Source: Cristatella mucedo
Lineage: Eukaryota; Bryozoa; Phylactolaemata; Cristatellidae
Assembly (NCBI GenBank): GCA_009760855.2
Contig: WPIO01000019.1
Coordinates: forward strand, 5,870,501-5,934,500
Direction: 5' to 3'
Length of the DNA stretch: 64,000 nucleotides
In this document: positions 12,601 to 24,534 of the stretch, piece by piece
Numbering within the stretch: position 1 is the stretch's first letter
Layout: every line of letters starts with the position of its first letter
Translations under genes and position numbers: made by a program
Notes under the pieces: generated by a model
Told to the model about the DNA's origin: nothing
The model's database searches: none
The model's input: the letters and a program-made list of their open reading frames with translations, nothing else

Positions 12601-13709
12601 AAAGGGCCACCTGAAATAGGCCAGTCCATGTGCAGGGTGTGTATTTTTTTAGAGGCCATGACTGTAACTGTGTAAATAGATATATGTAGCCTAAATGTGT
12701 GACATTAGTGGCCCAGACTGGAGCTAAAAATCTTTTCCAGTTAGCTCCACTGAGGTCCCTATGCGCGCACTACGCACACCAAATTCTCGTCTGTCTGCAC
12801 TGGTGTCGTGGCGCTCGTTAGAACTGACGGCCACGACAAGCCTCCACCTTTCCTTTACTCCACCGTACTCCACCTTTCCCCCAGTGTATTAGGTCAATGC
12901 TGCTGCTACCCACATCGATACTCTTAGCATGGTTGTCAAATCCTGGATTAAGGGAGTGCTGGGGGGCATCCATGTTCCCGTTAAACTGCTCGTTCTCAAG
13001 CCGCATTTGTCCAAGACTTGTGGAAGACTTAGCAGCCAATTGTGGTTTTATTTCTTGGCCAAGACTTGGCAAGCGACCGATTGTAGGCGCTCTCAAGGGC
13101 ACTCCGTACTGGGCCGTTATAATCCAGGAGGTAATGTGCTCACTCTCCACGACCTCGGTCAAGGGTTCGAATGCTGCAGTGGGCGATACTATATTGTCAA
13201 CTGCAAGCAGTGGCGAAAGCCGTTAAGGCTCTTCTGCTGCTACACAAATGAGGCTGTTAAATCTTAATATTTTTTTTCATTGCTTTGAAAACTTTGGCGG
13301 GCCACTCGACCAGTGAAATTACCGAAGCGTTCCACACGGGTCCCTGTTTATGGGACACTTTGAGGTCGTCATATAAGAATCGGATATGGAGGTGGCAGGA
13401 AGTAAAGGCAATTGCCGAAGGTTAAAATTCACCCGGATCACCAGAACTCTCCTCTTCATCACAGAGAGCCATTTCCTACCTCCATACCAAAAAGATAAAG
13501 ACTGATCGTGTGAACTTTGTACAAGAAGTAAGACCGAAGTAGGACAGAAGTCACCTTGTAAACGCAGCTATACATGGCCTGCACGAAGAATGCTGAGTCA
13601 CTGGAAGAGTGGCTGGTCGAAAATTTTCACGATCACGCTCCTAACATCGGCCTCCTATCTTGCCTGATGTAAACTCTCTGGACTGCTATGTCTGGAGTAT
13701 AGCTGAGAG

Positions 13710-13767
<58 letters not shown>

Positions 13768-16700
13768 GAGACAGACAGAGATACAGAGACCGAGAGATAG
13801 ACCGGCGAGCATGTCAACAACAATAAAAAGTTCAATGTTACCATCAGGTACACCATTGCCATAACATTAATAAGGATCACATGATTAACACGTGCAGTCG
13901 TTTCTGAAACCTTATCGAGGCCGAACACTTTTATTTAACAAACTTTTGGTATGTGCATGCAAGAACACCACCAAATTTTATGAATGTACATTGGTTGTTT
14001 ACTGAATACTTTGTTTTCAAAATAGCAGTAAGTCATCGTAGCTTGCCAGCTCAATCCTGTTCAGAGCTCTGTCGAAGTACGAGGCTGTTAGGGTTTTGAA
14101 GATAGAGGTTCTGATTTCTGACCGACGATTCGTGTGCACTTTGCTGCGGTAGAGTGTGCATGGGCTGCATTCCCTACTCACGGGTATGTCTGTGGTTTGC
14201 TTGGCCATAAGATGGCTTATATACGAAATGGCTCTGGCATGTGGAGTGCACTGTTGAACACGTCTGTAAATTCAATCGAATTCGGTTTGTTATGGGTTGT
14301 AGCACAAGCCCCTGTGTCGTGGCAAAGTCAGGCTTGGCTGAGCTGTCTCGGACAAGTGCTCCTCGTGTAGTCATGCATGTGTCTCTAGCTGCCTCTCAAA
14401 CTGAGCTGGGTGGGACACCGACTGTTCACCTGACCTTATCAAACAAAGCCGAACAGTGGTTTATATGTACTGTTATCGATTAATGCTGCTATGTCTAGCC
14501 AGTTGACATAAGATTTCACTGTTTAATTATTTGTTCTCTGATTCTGCAGCCCTCTGTGAGGAAAACCCATTGCAATGGCAGAAAGCATAAAGAGAATGTG
14601 AGGCTTTATTACCAGAAGTGGCTGGAAGAGCAAGTGCAGAAACTTGTCGATGATACAAGTAATTGTTTGCATTTGCAGTTGCTTATGAATCATATTCTGC
14701 CTGGTATATTAAGCAGTACTGTCTTGTTAGCATTCCAGCATTATTGTTCTGCTTGGTAGAACATTTTCTTTTAGGAATGCATAGATGCCAGACATTGCTT
14801 CGCCCGAAAGTGCAGTATTGCATGCTCAGTGCAGCAGCTTAGTTCCTCCTCAATAACATAATACTCTTCAGCGTTGCACGAATTAATAAGGTCATCCTTT
14901 ATGGCTCCACAATACCAGATGGACCACGAGGTGGCTTTTCGCGCAAATAGCATTTTTAAGAGAACGTCAACTTATGTCACCGTCTGTAAGTAAACAAAGC
15001 CTTTACAGAGTAGATGGGCGTTATACTAGAACTGCAGGTTTTTTTTATAGCACACTCAAAGCCTAAGCGGTTCACGTAAATAAAAGAGGAAGTGAGAAAC
15101 ACAGCTGAGACAGGAGGAGACTAAAGGAAGTGTATAGTATAGAGGTAGCAGTGCAAGACGGCTCGAAATGATATGCCAGAGCTGACAGCAGAAAAGGAAA
15201 TTTTGTTGCAAAACAATTTCGGAAGTAGGCTCTACTGTCAGCAGACCTATCGCAGAGCAAAAGCTTTGGTTGCCAAACGTCTTTTAAGCTAAAAATGGTA
15301 GAGCTAATTTATAGTCTAGAGAAGACTTGATGGCAGGATGAGGTAGAAGTTAGTGCAGCAGTTTAGCTATTTGAAGGACTTTATTCGTCGTGCGCGTTGT
15401 GGGTCACAGTAGAGCTTTTTCTTTGTGTATGAGGGACCTATTCGTCGTGCGCCTTGTGGGTCACAGCAGAGCTTTTTCTTTGTGTATGAGGGACCTACTA
15501 GCAACCGAGCTAGTCCAGGTCGGCTGGAACCAGCGGTAAGACATATGTAAATATAAGCTCTGCTGACTTGCTGTCTCTTTACCTTCTTAGCTGCTCATTA
15601 CAACTCCAGCATGCCCTGCCTCGATCGTGTCTTTTGATTACATTTTGCAGTTTTGTCACGCAACGAATTAGTGGTAGCACATATGGTCTTGCTTTTGGAA
15701 GCAGGTGCACGATTAAGTGTACCTGCATCCTTGCCTGCATTCAGGTTTGTTCCCTACTTTTCCTTGCAGCCTTGCAGGCCGATCGCTCTTGGCTGCTCCC
15801 CGATGCTATTTGACTAGGACGATATTCACAACCTCCTACTAGATTACCTGGTTGATTGCTCCCGGTTATACTGGTAGTTAAGTTTCATAGCCGTTCTGTG
15901 CTGTTACTCATAGCCACATGTGTGTACAGTAGATGCTGAGCTATTGATTGTGTACCGCAAGTTACAAAAGAAGACAGCTTGTATCGTACCTCGCTTCTGC
16001 AGGATAGATTACGCGAGGGTAAGTGTTTCCTTCTAGTCTGTGTGCCCCATATTGCAGGAAAAGCAATACCGAGTCTGCTACTCGGCATCACATCCCAGTT
16101 TACTATAGATCCCATTGGTAAGGATAGTGAGGGTTTGCTTCAAGAGATGGGTTGTTCTAAAGGTCAATTACCATTGCAGCTGCAGCATTCAAGTCAGGAA
16201 AGATGCCACCAGGCCCATTTCCTGGTGGCCCTCCTGTCGGTGGAATGATGCCTCCACCTCCAATGCAAGGTGAGCTCTCTTGCGTTGTTGTCTCGCTGAG
16301 ATAAAATCGTGCAGCACCTGCGTCATCCTTCTCAGTTGTTGCTATTGTTTTTCAGGCAAAGGTCCGGGTCCACCAATGCAATTGGGTGGCCCCATGCCTC
16401 CTCTCATGGGTCCCGGAGGCCCGATGCCACCATTGATGGGTAAGTCTAGCTCTCTCGGTCTCTGCGGTCGACGGGCTGTGCGGTGCTGCTTGGCTGATCT
16501 ATTTCGTGTCGCTCGCCTTGAGCATATGTGCTCCATCGACTTAAGTATTCGTATTGTGGACGCCCTTGCTACTTTGTGAGCGGGTGACAAGCAACTTTGC
16601 AAGTCCCAAATGTCATGACGTTGTGCGCGACTAGAATCGAATTGCAGGCTTGGTCGTCCTGAGCATGCTCAGCGATCCTCGTGCTGGTTCGTCGGTTGGT

Positions 16701-19666
16701 CCGGAGCCCGACATGCTCTTACTGCCACACAGGGCTGGCAGCACGTGCGCACAGTGGATGTCTGCTCGTGATCGCTCGACAGGTGCTTAATAATAATAAT
16801 ACACGTGATAAAGTGCCCTCAGAGAACTCAATCTCTTTCTAGGTGCTTTACATTTGCTGCAAAGGTAAACGCAATTGAATGAGTGGTATCATGCTTGATA
16901 AACAACATTAATAACATGGTTAGGGGTGACATGCACAGGGTCAGCATGCAAATGTGATTAGTGGCAGCATGCACAGTGTCAGCACGCATAAGCACATCAA
17001 GGACGAATCACAGGGACCCACAATGCTGTCATAAATAGGTGCATTTAGTTTCATTTTAAATGTGGTTAAGTCAGGGACTGTCGTGATGCAAGTCGGGAGT
17101 GAGTTCCAGGCTTTAAGAGCATACGAACTAAATGTACGGTCTCCAAAGGATTTGAGGTTTGTACGAGGTATTGGTCAACAGCTAGATTCCGAAAAGCGGG
17201 TATTACGATGCTTGGCCTGGTGGAGGAGTAGATATGAGAGATAGGCTGGAGCCAAAGAATGAAGGGACCTAAGAGTGAGCGACAAGACCTTGAAGTCGAT
17301 GTGTTGCTTGACTGGTAGCCAGTGCAGGTCGGCGAGAAGCGGTGTGATGTGGCAACTGTGATGCTCGCGGCAGACAAGTCTAGCTGCAGAGTTTTGCACC
17401 AGCTGTAAGTGCATGATTGCACATGCCGGTTGGCCAGCAGCATAGGCAGCTCATCGAAACGTGCACTTCACGATTCACTTGGTCGTTGGTTCGATTCCTG
17501 CAGTTGGCAATCCTTTGTTGTCGGCTGCAAGTGAGAGCTTCCGTGGCTGTCTGCCACTCTGGCAATGAGACTAATTGATCAGCTAACTTGTACTCTCTTT
17601 TTTGATACTTTGTGGTGGTGATGGCATTCATAGCAGTGCCAACATCTGCACTGGGTGAGTGGTACTCTCGACTGAGGGCCCTGCTTGTGCTACACTGTCC
17701 ATAGATGTAAATGGGGTTTTTGATACCTTTCCATAATCAGGACGCTGTCCGTCTCTATATCCTCTCTACTGACTGCGCAACGTGTTCATGATAGCAGTAG
17801 CATCACTGCCGGTGTTTAACATTTGCAATTCTCTTGATTCAGCTACACCTTTATTTTTTATTAAAGAGCAGAGTGACGGCCAATGGCAACCGATCGTTAA
17901 CCAAAAGCTGTCAATGTGTAGAGCGTGCTGTAGAAAACTCTGGTATAACAACCACTGAGTCTTCATGGCTTTATGCAGCTTCAGAGTAAATGCATATATT
18001 ACCAGTGCTGGTAGACAAATCCATGCATTTTGATAGTCGGATAAACCCTCAAATGTGACTGGGTTTTACGAACTCCCTACCCACTAAATGGCACCAGAAG
18101 GTAATAATAATAATAATAATAATAATTCACTTGATAAAGCGCCCTCAGAAAACTTAATCTTTCTCTAGGCGCTTAGGTAGGATTCATATGGAGAGTCATG
18201 TTGATGGGTAATAATGGATACTCTCACATCTGTCTACCGGGTGCAGAAGCAGGCAGTGTAAACCTGTAGCCTCTTACGGCATCCAATATTGTTTCGATTT
18301 TTGAATGATAATTTGTTATAGTACAATCAGAAGCTGAAGTCGTGCTCCATTCTGCTTCGCCTGAAGGGGGGGGGGCAATGTCTAGTAGCTACACCCTGGA
18401 ACCATGCTTTTTTCTCTGGTAGTCTAAATAGTATGGAAAAGGCCAGCATAACCATAGTCAACCCATGAAAATTACCTATTCAGCCGATCAGAAGCTCATG
18501 TAACCGCCCATGGAATGACAGGGCAGGATAGAACAACCCGTGGAGTCAGGCACCACAAATGACCTCTGGACCACCGTGTAAGCAGCCCTTGAAGGCTTAT
18601 CCTTGCTAAGATTACAGCCTCCCGGGTCTGGATAATGGACTTGGGAATTTTTCTAACATACACACACGGAATTTCAGGAATTGCCTTACTGAAGACTGCT
18701 TGCGCCTATTCTCACGTAGAGGCGCTGCATCGCATTGGACTACAATCCAGCCGAAGTTGTGCACATTGTAAATAAGTAACCGAGAGGCAGTTTCATCGGG
18801 TTCATTTCGGTTAGTCATGTAAACAAATCATCCTAAATATGTAACCTCGGACCTTTCCTAGACTTGCGAGACTTATTTGTCCACATTAGACGTAGATGGC
18901 TAGGTGTTTGTGCATTGCCGTGCTGGGCTGTAGCATGTATCGTGTGTGCTTTGTCTGACCAGAGAAAAGCTTAGAGAACGGCATCTGCTTTGCTGAACAG
19001 ACATTCACGAATTTGCCAGACCTTAAGCTGTGTTCGGTGTATAAGCTATAAGCATGTGTGCATAGTAATTGTAGATGCGACTTTCTGTGCAAACTTTCAA
19101 TGGCTGAAAGCATGAATGCTTTCTAGGCTTTTACGTATTAATCAGTTATCGCCTGATAAGAAACAAAAGGTCAAGCTGTTTAGTTGGCTGAGGAGAGCAC
19201 GATCGTGCCATGCAAGTAGCAGTGTAAGCTAGCTATGCTGTGGCTATCCAGCAACCCCAAGCTGAAAGGCTCCTTAATGTCTAGATAAGGATTTGATATG
19301 CCCATTTGCTGGGTAACTCTGGGGGGTATTGCCGTGTTTTTGCCACTAATATGTCTTGCGGTGTTTTGTGGGTCTGAGTTCGATTGCTTATCTCAAGTCT
19401 TGCTATGTCTGCTGTCACGTCTTAATTGGCTTGGGCGACCGTATTGCATGAGTATGGCAGCTCAAGGATTAATGCAGCTTGTGGCTAGTGTTTGCCGATC
19501 AATTCTTGCAGTCGAAGCATTTTATTGTTGTTCATATTTGATTGTTATTCAGGTCTGTTCTCCTTTTTTTTTAGGCATGAGACCTATGGGACCGATGGGT
19601 GGCCTCGGCCCCATGCCACCAATGATGGGTCCACCTTTAAGACCTCCTATGCCAATGCCTCGATAG
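9688..19666 (+). CDS. SNRPC: U1 small nuclear ribonucleoprotein C (U1-C), 6 exons
   Basis: Exons 9688-9695, 9861-9903, 14550-14658, 16180-16269, 16356-16439 and 19575-19666 join into 426 nt, or 141 residues plus TAG; human U1-C has 159. U1-C binds the U1 snRNP in the nucleus and stabilises U1/5' splice-site pairing. The N-terminal zinc finger is intact: [11 protein letters not shown], then [20 protein letters not shown], giving C6, C9, H24 and H30. It is followed by the [11 protein letters not shown] helix and a Pro/Met/Gly-rich tail of repeated [13 protein letters not shown] units. All introns are GT/AG and phases agree throughout (2, 0, 1, 1, 1). An AATAAA lies 164 bp past the stop. Confidence 0.96.
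9861..9903 (+). CDS. SNRPC: SNRPC exon 2 (first half of zinc finger)
   Basis: This 43-nt exon encodes the end of Lys3 plus [14 protein letters not shown], including zinc ligands C6 and C9. The acceptor is ATTTGCAG, the donor is TCC|GTAAGT, and it ends in phase 0. Confidence 0.97.
11060..11188 (-). mobile_element. tRNA-derived SINE with LINE-type tail (type 1)
   Basis: Read on the minus strand it starts CCCTGGTTTGGCCCCAGGGT (A-box-like), continues to a B-box-like region in GGGCTCGAGCCC, and ends in a tail resembling the 3' end of LINE family A. It lies in SNRPC intron 2. Confidence 0.7.
11545..11676 (+). mobile_element. tRNA-headed SINE, type 2
   Basis: A B-box-like GGTCGTGGGCTTGAGTCC is followed by a shared body (CACTGCAAGTGGTGGGGATA) and end (AAAAAGGAGGCTGTTAAAT). 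The same body recurs at 13130-13266 and 46280-46437, and on the minus strand near 20027-20120, 23400-23545 and 52685-52810. Confidence 0.7.
11951..12585 (-). mobile_element. 5'-truncated LINE (family A, L2/CR1-like)
   Basis: On the minus strand this encodes the C-terminal LINE signature ([32 protein letters not shown]) and ends in the family A 3' UTR hairpin and a (TTA)n tail at 11951. It is 5'-truncated at about 12585. It lies in SNRPC intron 2. Confidence 0.88.
13130..13266 (+). mobile_element. tRNA-headed SINE, type 2
   Basis: The B-box-like CAAGGGTTCGAATGC is followed by the type 2 body (ACTGCAAGCAGTGGCGAAAG) and the GAGGCTGTTAAAT end. Sequence similarity to the copies at 11545 and 46280 is clear by eye. 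Confidence 0.7.
13704..13800. repeat. (GA)n/(GACA)n microsatellite
   Basis: A GA dinucleotide array grades into GACAGA units. It produces artificial Ser/Leu-rich frames on the minus strand. Confidence 0.95.
14550..14658 (+). CDS. SNRPC: SNRPC exon 3 (second half of zinc finger, helix)
   Basis: This exon encodes [20 protein letters not shown], then [15 protein letters not shown] and T, with zinc ligands H24 and H30. The acceptor is GATTCTGCAG. The donor is ACAA|GTAATT, phase 1. Confidence 0.97.
15384..15497. repeat. 57-bp tandem duplication
   Basis: Two adjacent copies (15384-15440 and 15441-15497) start TTCGTCGTGCGC and end GTATGAGGGACCTA. They differ at only two positions. They lie in SNRPC intron 3. 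Confidence 0.9.
16180..16269 (+). CDS. SNRPC: SNRPC exon 4 (start of Pro-rich tail)
   Basis: This exon encodes [17 protein letters not shown] followed by [13 protein letters not shown], matching the linker after the U1-C helix. The acceptor is CCATTGCAG and the donor is CAAG|GTGAGC. Confidence 0.93.
16356..16439 (+). CDS. SNRPC: SNRPC exon 5 (Pro/Met/Gly repeats)
   Basis: This exon encodes [19 protein letters not shown] and PGGPMPPLM, low-complexity repeats typical of the U1-C tail. It sits just 86 bp after exon 4. The acceptor is TTTTTCAG and the donor is ATGG|GTAAGT. Confidence 0.93.
16790..17440 (-). mobile_element. 5'-truncated LINE (family A)
   Basis: It begins with (TAA)n and the hairpin-bearing 3' UTR and continues into minus-strand coding traces ([40 protein letters not shown]). 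It is inserted in SNRPC intron 5, antisense to the gene. Confidence 0.88.
18102..18176 (-). mobile_element. 3' tail fragment of LINE family A
   Basis: A (TAA)n run is followed by TTCACTTGATAAAGCGCCCT and GGCGCTT, then unrelated sequence. It is a very short 5'-truncated copy in SNRPC intron 5. Confidence 0.8.
19575..19666 (+). CDS. SNRPC: SNRPC exon 6 (C-terminus, stop)
   Basis: This exon encodes [19 protein letters not shown] then [11 protein letters not shown] and TAG. The acceptor lies after a long T run (TTTTTTTTAG). Confidence 0.94.
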
Positions 19667-19829
19667 TGCTAATACCAAGCCAACTATGTTATACGTTTGT
19701 TGGTTCTTTAGAGACACCAATGAGTTTGTCCGGACAGGGATTTGGCAAATCTTACAGCATCTGCTATATCGACAACAATGTGATGTGTGTAAGCATTTTG
19801 AGTTGATCCTTGGAGGTCATTTGATGTAC

Positions 19830-19835
19830 AATAAA
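19830..19835 (+). other. Polyadenylation signal for SNRPC
   Basis: AATAAA lies 164 bp after the SNRPC stop codon, followed by a T-rich stretch near 19849-19858. This would give a 3' UTR of roughly 190 bp. Confidence 0.7.
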
Positions 19836-20026
19836 TGCATGCTACTGCTCTCTTTTTTCCCCGAGAACCGGTTTTGCTTTGGCCATCTTCTGCTTCACCG
19901 CTTTCCAAAAACTGGCTAATGCCAGAAGTCTTGCTCTGTAGTTACACTCAAGCGAAAGAAGTAGTTTGGCGATCCAGAATTATAAGGTTGAAAGTGGCCT
20001 ATTTAACAGCCTCATATATACAGCGA

Positions 20027-20120
20027 CAGAAGAGCCTTAGCAGCAGTCAATCTAGTTGCAGTACAAAACAAAGAAAAACCTGCTCCAGGACTCAAACGAC
20101 CTGGATTCGAGGACTTACAG
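20027..20120 (-). mobile_element. tRNA-headed SINE, type 2 (minus, partial)
   Basis: The motif AGAAGAGCCTTAGCAGCAGT is the reverse complement of the type 2 body, followed by a B-box-like stretch near 20090-20105. The copy is diverged. Confidence 0.5.
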
Positions 20121-20202
20121 ATTGCCTAAGACCCAGCGGAATAAGGGAGCTACATAGTAAGTTCCAAAGCCAGCAGTGATAGTCCCGAATACCTAAGTAA
20201 AT

Positions 20203-21737
20203 TAATAATAATAATAATGCACTTGATAAAGCGCCCTCAGAGAACTTAATCTCTTTCTAGGCGCTTCGCATTTGCTGCAAAGAAAAATGCAATTGAATGG
20301 TAAGTAAAATCATGCTTGAAAAACAAATAAAATGAATAATGTGGTTAGGGGTGACATGCACAGGGTCAGCATGTAAATGTGGTTAGTGGCAGCATGCACA
20401 GTGTCAGCACGCATAAGCACATCAAGGACGAATAAAGGGACCCATTAAATGCTGTCCTAAATAGGTGTTTTCAAGTTCTTTTTAAATGTGGTCAAGTCAG
20501 GGGATGTTCTGACGCAGGTCGGGAGGGACGAAACGTCATCTACTCTCCAACTGCCGACGATGGCACATCTTTTTCAGCGGTCCTGAACTGCTACTTCTAT
20601 GCTACTCACTACCTCAACTGCTCTCCTAGCTCTGCTATGCTTCCCACTTTCTCTTTGTTGCGTGAGACGAAGTCTGTTGGCTACCGAATGCGTACCGAAA
20701 GCCGCTTAGGCTGTGAGTGTGCTATACAAAACTCTCTTGCGTAACACCCACATGGTCTTTATGACTTTGTGGAGTTACTGACGGAGATACAGTTCCAGGC
20801 TTTGGGAGCATACGAACTAAATGCACGGTCTCCAAAGGATTTAAGGTTTGTACGAGGTATTTGTAGACTGTTGGATTCCGAAAAGCAGGTGGTACGATGC
20901 TTGGCCTGATAGGGTAGTATATCTGAGAGATAGGCTGGAGCCAAAGAATGAAGGGACCTAAAAGTGAGCGACAAAACCTTGAAGTCAATCCGTTGCTTGA
21001 CTGGTAGCCAGTGCAGGTCTGCGAGAAGTGGAGTAATGTGGCAACTGCGACGCTCACGACAGACAAGCCTAGCAGCAGAGTTTTGCACCACCTGCAATCG
21101 CCTGATCGCACATGCTGGTAGGCCAGTAAGCAGTGAGTTGCAGAAGTCGAGACGAGATGTCACGAATGCATGGACCAACTTAGATGTGGTATCCTTACCT
21201 AAACAAGCCCGAATTTTGGCAATATTATGAAGCTGAAAACAGGCAGATTTGACCGTGGAGCTGATATGGTCGTCTAACGAGAGGTCTCTTTGGAATATGA
21301 CACCTAGATTTCGTTTTATCATCGTTTAGTTTTAGAAAATTTGCTGCCATCCATGTGCGGATGTCATCAATGCATGCAGCAAGTGAGTTTAGAGAATTTG
21401 AGGTGCTCGAAGGCTGGGAGGGATCGAAGCAAAGGTACAACTGAGTGTCATCCGCATAGAAGTGAAAGCCTAGATTGTGCTTGGCAATCGCATCAGCAAG
21501 AGGGAGAGTATAAACCGTGAAAAGAACCGGACCTAGCACGGAGCCCTGAGGTACTCCATATTTCAGAGGTACTTCAGATGATCTTTGTCCATTCACGTCA
21601 ATACTCTGGATTCTCCCACTGAGATAGGACCTGAACCACTGCAGAGCAGTGCCATTGATGCCCAGGCGAGATGAGAGGCGCTCTAGAAGAACTTTGTGAT
21701 CGATGGTATCAAAAGCTGCCGAAAGATCGAGCAAATT
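20203..21737 (-). mobile_element. LINE family A with reverse transcriptase domain
   Basis: This is the most complete family A copy. Minus-strand frames give LDLSAAFDTIDHKVLLERL, GVPQGSVLGPVLF and YADDTQLY (catalytic YADD at 21447-21458), then the C-terminal block [20 protein letters not shown] and [17 protein letters not shown]. These are the marks of an L2/CR1-group non-LTR retrotransposon. It is truncated upstream at about 21737, so the endonuclease is missing. The frame is broken near 21300-21340, and it is interrupted by a family B insert at 20529-20790. The 3' end is at the (TAA)n run near 20203. Confidence 0.93.
20529..20790 (+). mobile_element. Family B LINE fragment nested in family A copy
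   Basis: This interrupts the family A sequence GGGAGGGA/GTTCCAGG, which is continuous at 12283-12305. The insert carries the last part of family B (TCTTTGTTGCGTGAGACGAA; CTACCGAATGCG) and ends at the family B terminus ACGGAGATAC. At most 1 bp of target duplication is visible. Confidence 0.88.
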
Positions 21738-21821
21738 ACAAAAATTTCAATTGAGAGTCAACTAGAAGGTTTTTTAAATGCAGAATTTTGTGCGCAATAG
21801 GAATATGTACAAAAATATGTA

Positions 21822-21975
21822 ATTTGTTTGTATAGCACCCTAAGAGAACCAAATCTCAGTCGTCTTACATATGCCGAAGGGCTCGAGCCTACGACTTTGG
21901 TCATTAAATGGCAAGCACCTTACGTTTGTGCTAAATCGGGCATCTTGCCTAAAGCCGCCAAACCAGTACAGGCTC
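21822..21975 (-). mobile_element. tRNA-derived SINE with LINE-type tail (type 1)
   Basis: The tail TAGCACCCTAAGAGAACCAA precedes GGGCTCGAGCCTACGACTTT (B-box region, reverse complement) and a degraded A-box. It is immediately upstream, in element terms, of the LINE at 20203-21737. Confidence 0.65.
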
Positions 21976-22387
21976 ATTTAAAAAGGGCTGTCCGTCCCCG
22001 TTTCTTGGCATCGAGGAGCGATTCGTTCATTTTTGTTACCAAAACTCATATCTCAGCCCATTAGCCATACAGGTACAGATCAACCGATGAGCTTAACGAA
22101 TTCTGGCTTGTTCTGTTGGGGGAGGCTAGCAGCTGAAGTTGAAGCTGAGGTTACTGTGCTTTGAAAGCTGGCAAATTTTTTTCACGAGGCACGATACTCT
22201 TGTGAAATGGGGTGTACACCTCTAATTCCTCAAGGTTGGACAAGGTCGCCATGTGTTTACTTAAAAACTGACACCAGTGTCAATGCCATGTGGCACCTGG
22301 GCTCGAGCTAGGGAGTGACCCTGTAACATAGAATACAAGCTTGTGAAGTTGTGTGCAGTTTTACATGCACAGAGCTTAAGAGAAACG

Positions 22388-22506
22388 GTTTTTCTCTGGG
22401 AAGCAAGATGCCACGACTGTTAGCCTGGACTGGCCTACCTTCATTGCCTGTTTTTCTCTGGGAAGCAAGATGCCATGACTGCTAGCCGGGACTGGCCTAC
22501 CTTCAT
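22388..22506. repeat. 62-bp tandem duplication
   Basis: Two copies begin at 22388 and 22450 with GTTTTTCTCTGGGAAGCAAG and differ at about four positions. Confidence 0.88.
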
Positions 22507-22568
22507 ATGCGTAAGAGTCTGCTTTGTACGTCACAGTATTTTTGTCGCCTTCTATGGGCAAGTCTCCA

Positions 22569-22570
<2 letters not shown>

Positions 22571-22606
<36 letters not shown>

Positions 22607-22672
22607 CACTTGATAAAGCGCCCTCAGAGAACTTAATCTCTCTCTAGGCGCTTTACATTTGCTGTAAAGTGA
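22571..22672 (-). mobile_element. 3' tail fragment of LINE family A
   Basis: A long (TAA)n run is followed by TGCACTTGATAAAGCGCCCT and CTAGGCGCTTTACATTTGCT, then unrelated sequence. Confidence 0.85.
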
Positions 22673-24534
22673 ATACTGCTAGAATACCGAGATCAAGTCC
22701 CCATGATTGTTAAAGGTGACTCGGCGCTTCTTTTAAGGTGCAGCAGCTGACGTTACATACACCTACGCCGGCTCAAACTGCTCTCGAAAACTCAGCATAC
22801 GACATTCTTGCTGCCGATGATTACAATTGGGATGCAAATGCGATTTTTGACATATTCTTGCAGTGGCGATTTCTATGACGCCTTCCTGACTCGATGTCAG
22901 TGAAGCTTTGTTTAGACCTAGTTCACTGGTGTAGGCTTCCTAATTCGATGTCTCAGCATCCTAACTTGTTCTGCCAATCCTTTTGGCAGAACTGAATCAC
23001 ACGTGTACTAGCCCCCCCCCCCCGTTGTATTGTTGCCAGTGGGCGTTAGTCGATTCCCAGTGATTTGTGCCCCATCTCTCCCCTCCACTTGAAGGGCCCG
23101 AGGACGTTGTGCCTACAGGCCTATTATATCAGAGGCACTTGTTCTCAGTCGTGAACTAACGTTCCCTTCTCCAGGGCAGCTGCCCCCCAGTACTGTCAAT
23201 GGGGAATTTAATGTACCGGGGACCGATTGTCGGGTGGAGGCTTTGCAGCAATATCAAATAAGGTATAGAAGAAGGGCGCTGGCGGCCTTTGCTTGGGGTT
23301 TTTGCTATGCAGCTGTTGACGTCCAGAATAGAAATTTACTTTTCTGGTTAGTAAACACCTACACAAAAGTAGGATGTCGCCTGTTTGAGCAGCTTTATTC
23401 ATATAGCGGCATAAAAGTCTTCGCAGTTATAAGCAGCTTGCAAAGAGCGATACCGAATTGCCTGCAGTAAGGACTCAAACCCCTTCCCCACGATCTGGCT
23501 CGCGAAATAGCCAGCTCACCCTAGGCTAAAACCTAATCGAGGGAAATGTCCGCAGATTCAATAGTCATTTAAATCGTCGTAGAAGAACTATAGCTGCTAT
23601 TGCCCTGCTCGAAGTGGGCAACCCACGACCTGACTCATGAAGTGATCTTACCCAATATATCGGCTAAGATCCAGGACAGAGCGAAGGCAGTAGCGGTTTA
23701 CACACCGTTATTCAACCCTGTTCGGCATCATCCACATAATTGCATCGCAGTTGTGGAAAGAACCGCTGCACTGCGGTCTCATGAAAATAGCGAATCAAGA
23801 AAGCTGCTAGCTGTTGCGATTTTTAGCTGGTCAAAGGCCTGTTGGTCTGTTGCTTTGGAGAGCAGTGAAAAAGCAGGGTAAGGTATGCAAATTCGCAGAC
23901 CATCAGTGCCTTAAAACCTTCGGCTCTTACTTATATCAAGGAGCACCCGTTTAGCACATTCGCAAATAGTTGAATGGAAGTGGCTGAACTCTAGGTAGAC
24001 CTGTGTATTTCGCAGGGATAATAGAAACAAATACGCGAGCACGGCGTGGCTCTGTTATGCTTGCACTCTCGATGGGTGGATAAGCCAGGCGGACCCAACA
24101 GGCTCTAAGATGGTTCAAGTGGAGTGTGTCTGAGTCTAAAGACCTCAAGATAGCTCTTTTCCATTCAGCTCCGCCCCCCCCCAGGGAGGGAGGCGGCAGC
24201 CATGACCTCTGCCGTATCAGCTTGTCAACGCCTTCCTCGCTGCCGTGCCGTTTTGGCTCGCTGCTTTGGCTTGTTTCTGCGGCGGCTGTAGGCAAGCTGC
24301 CTTTAATGCGTAAGTAAGATATGACTTTGGTCCCGCTTGGCACCGAGGCTCTGTTTGGCGAACTCAGTAGATTAGCGAGCACGCGTCTCTGCTCTCTGTC
24401 TTTCTAAATCCTTAGCGACGCTCGCCCATCGCGGATGGGGTGCAGCAGCGAGATCCTCTAGCCCCGCGGATGCAGAGCCTCTGCTCTTCGCTAATACTAT
24501 CGACGAGGTGAAGCTTAGTGCCAAAAAGGTAGTA
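22673..24534. other. Gene-free stretch
   Basis: There is no supported gene here. It contains a probable minus-strand type 2 SINE at about 23400-23545 and short C runs near 23012 and 24174. Open frames here (for example at 23234-23470) have no recognisable family and no splice context. Confidence 0.4.

Noticed and set aside
23234..23470. Plus-strand frame of 78 codons
   Set aside because: No family is recognised, and its 3' half overlaps a probable type 2 SINE.
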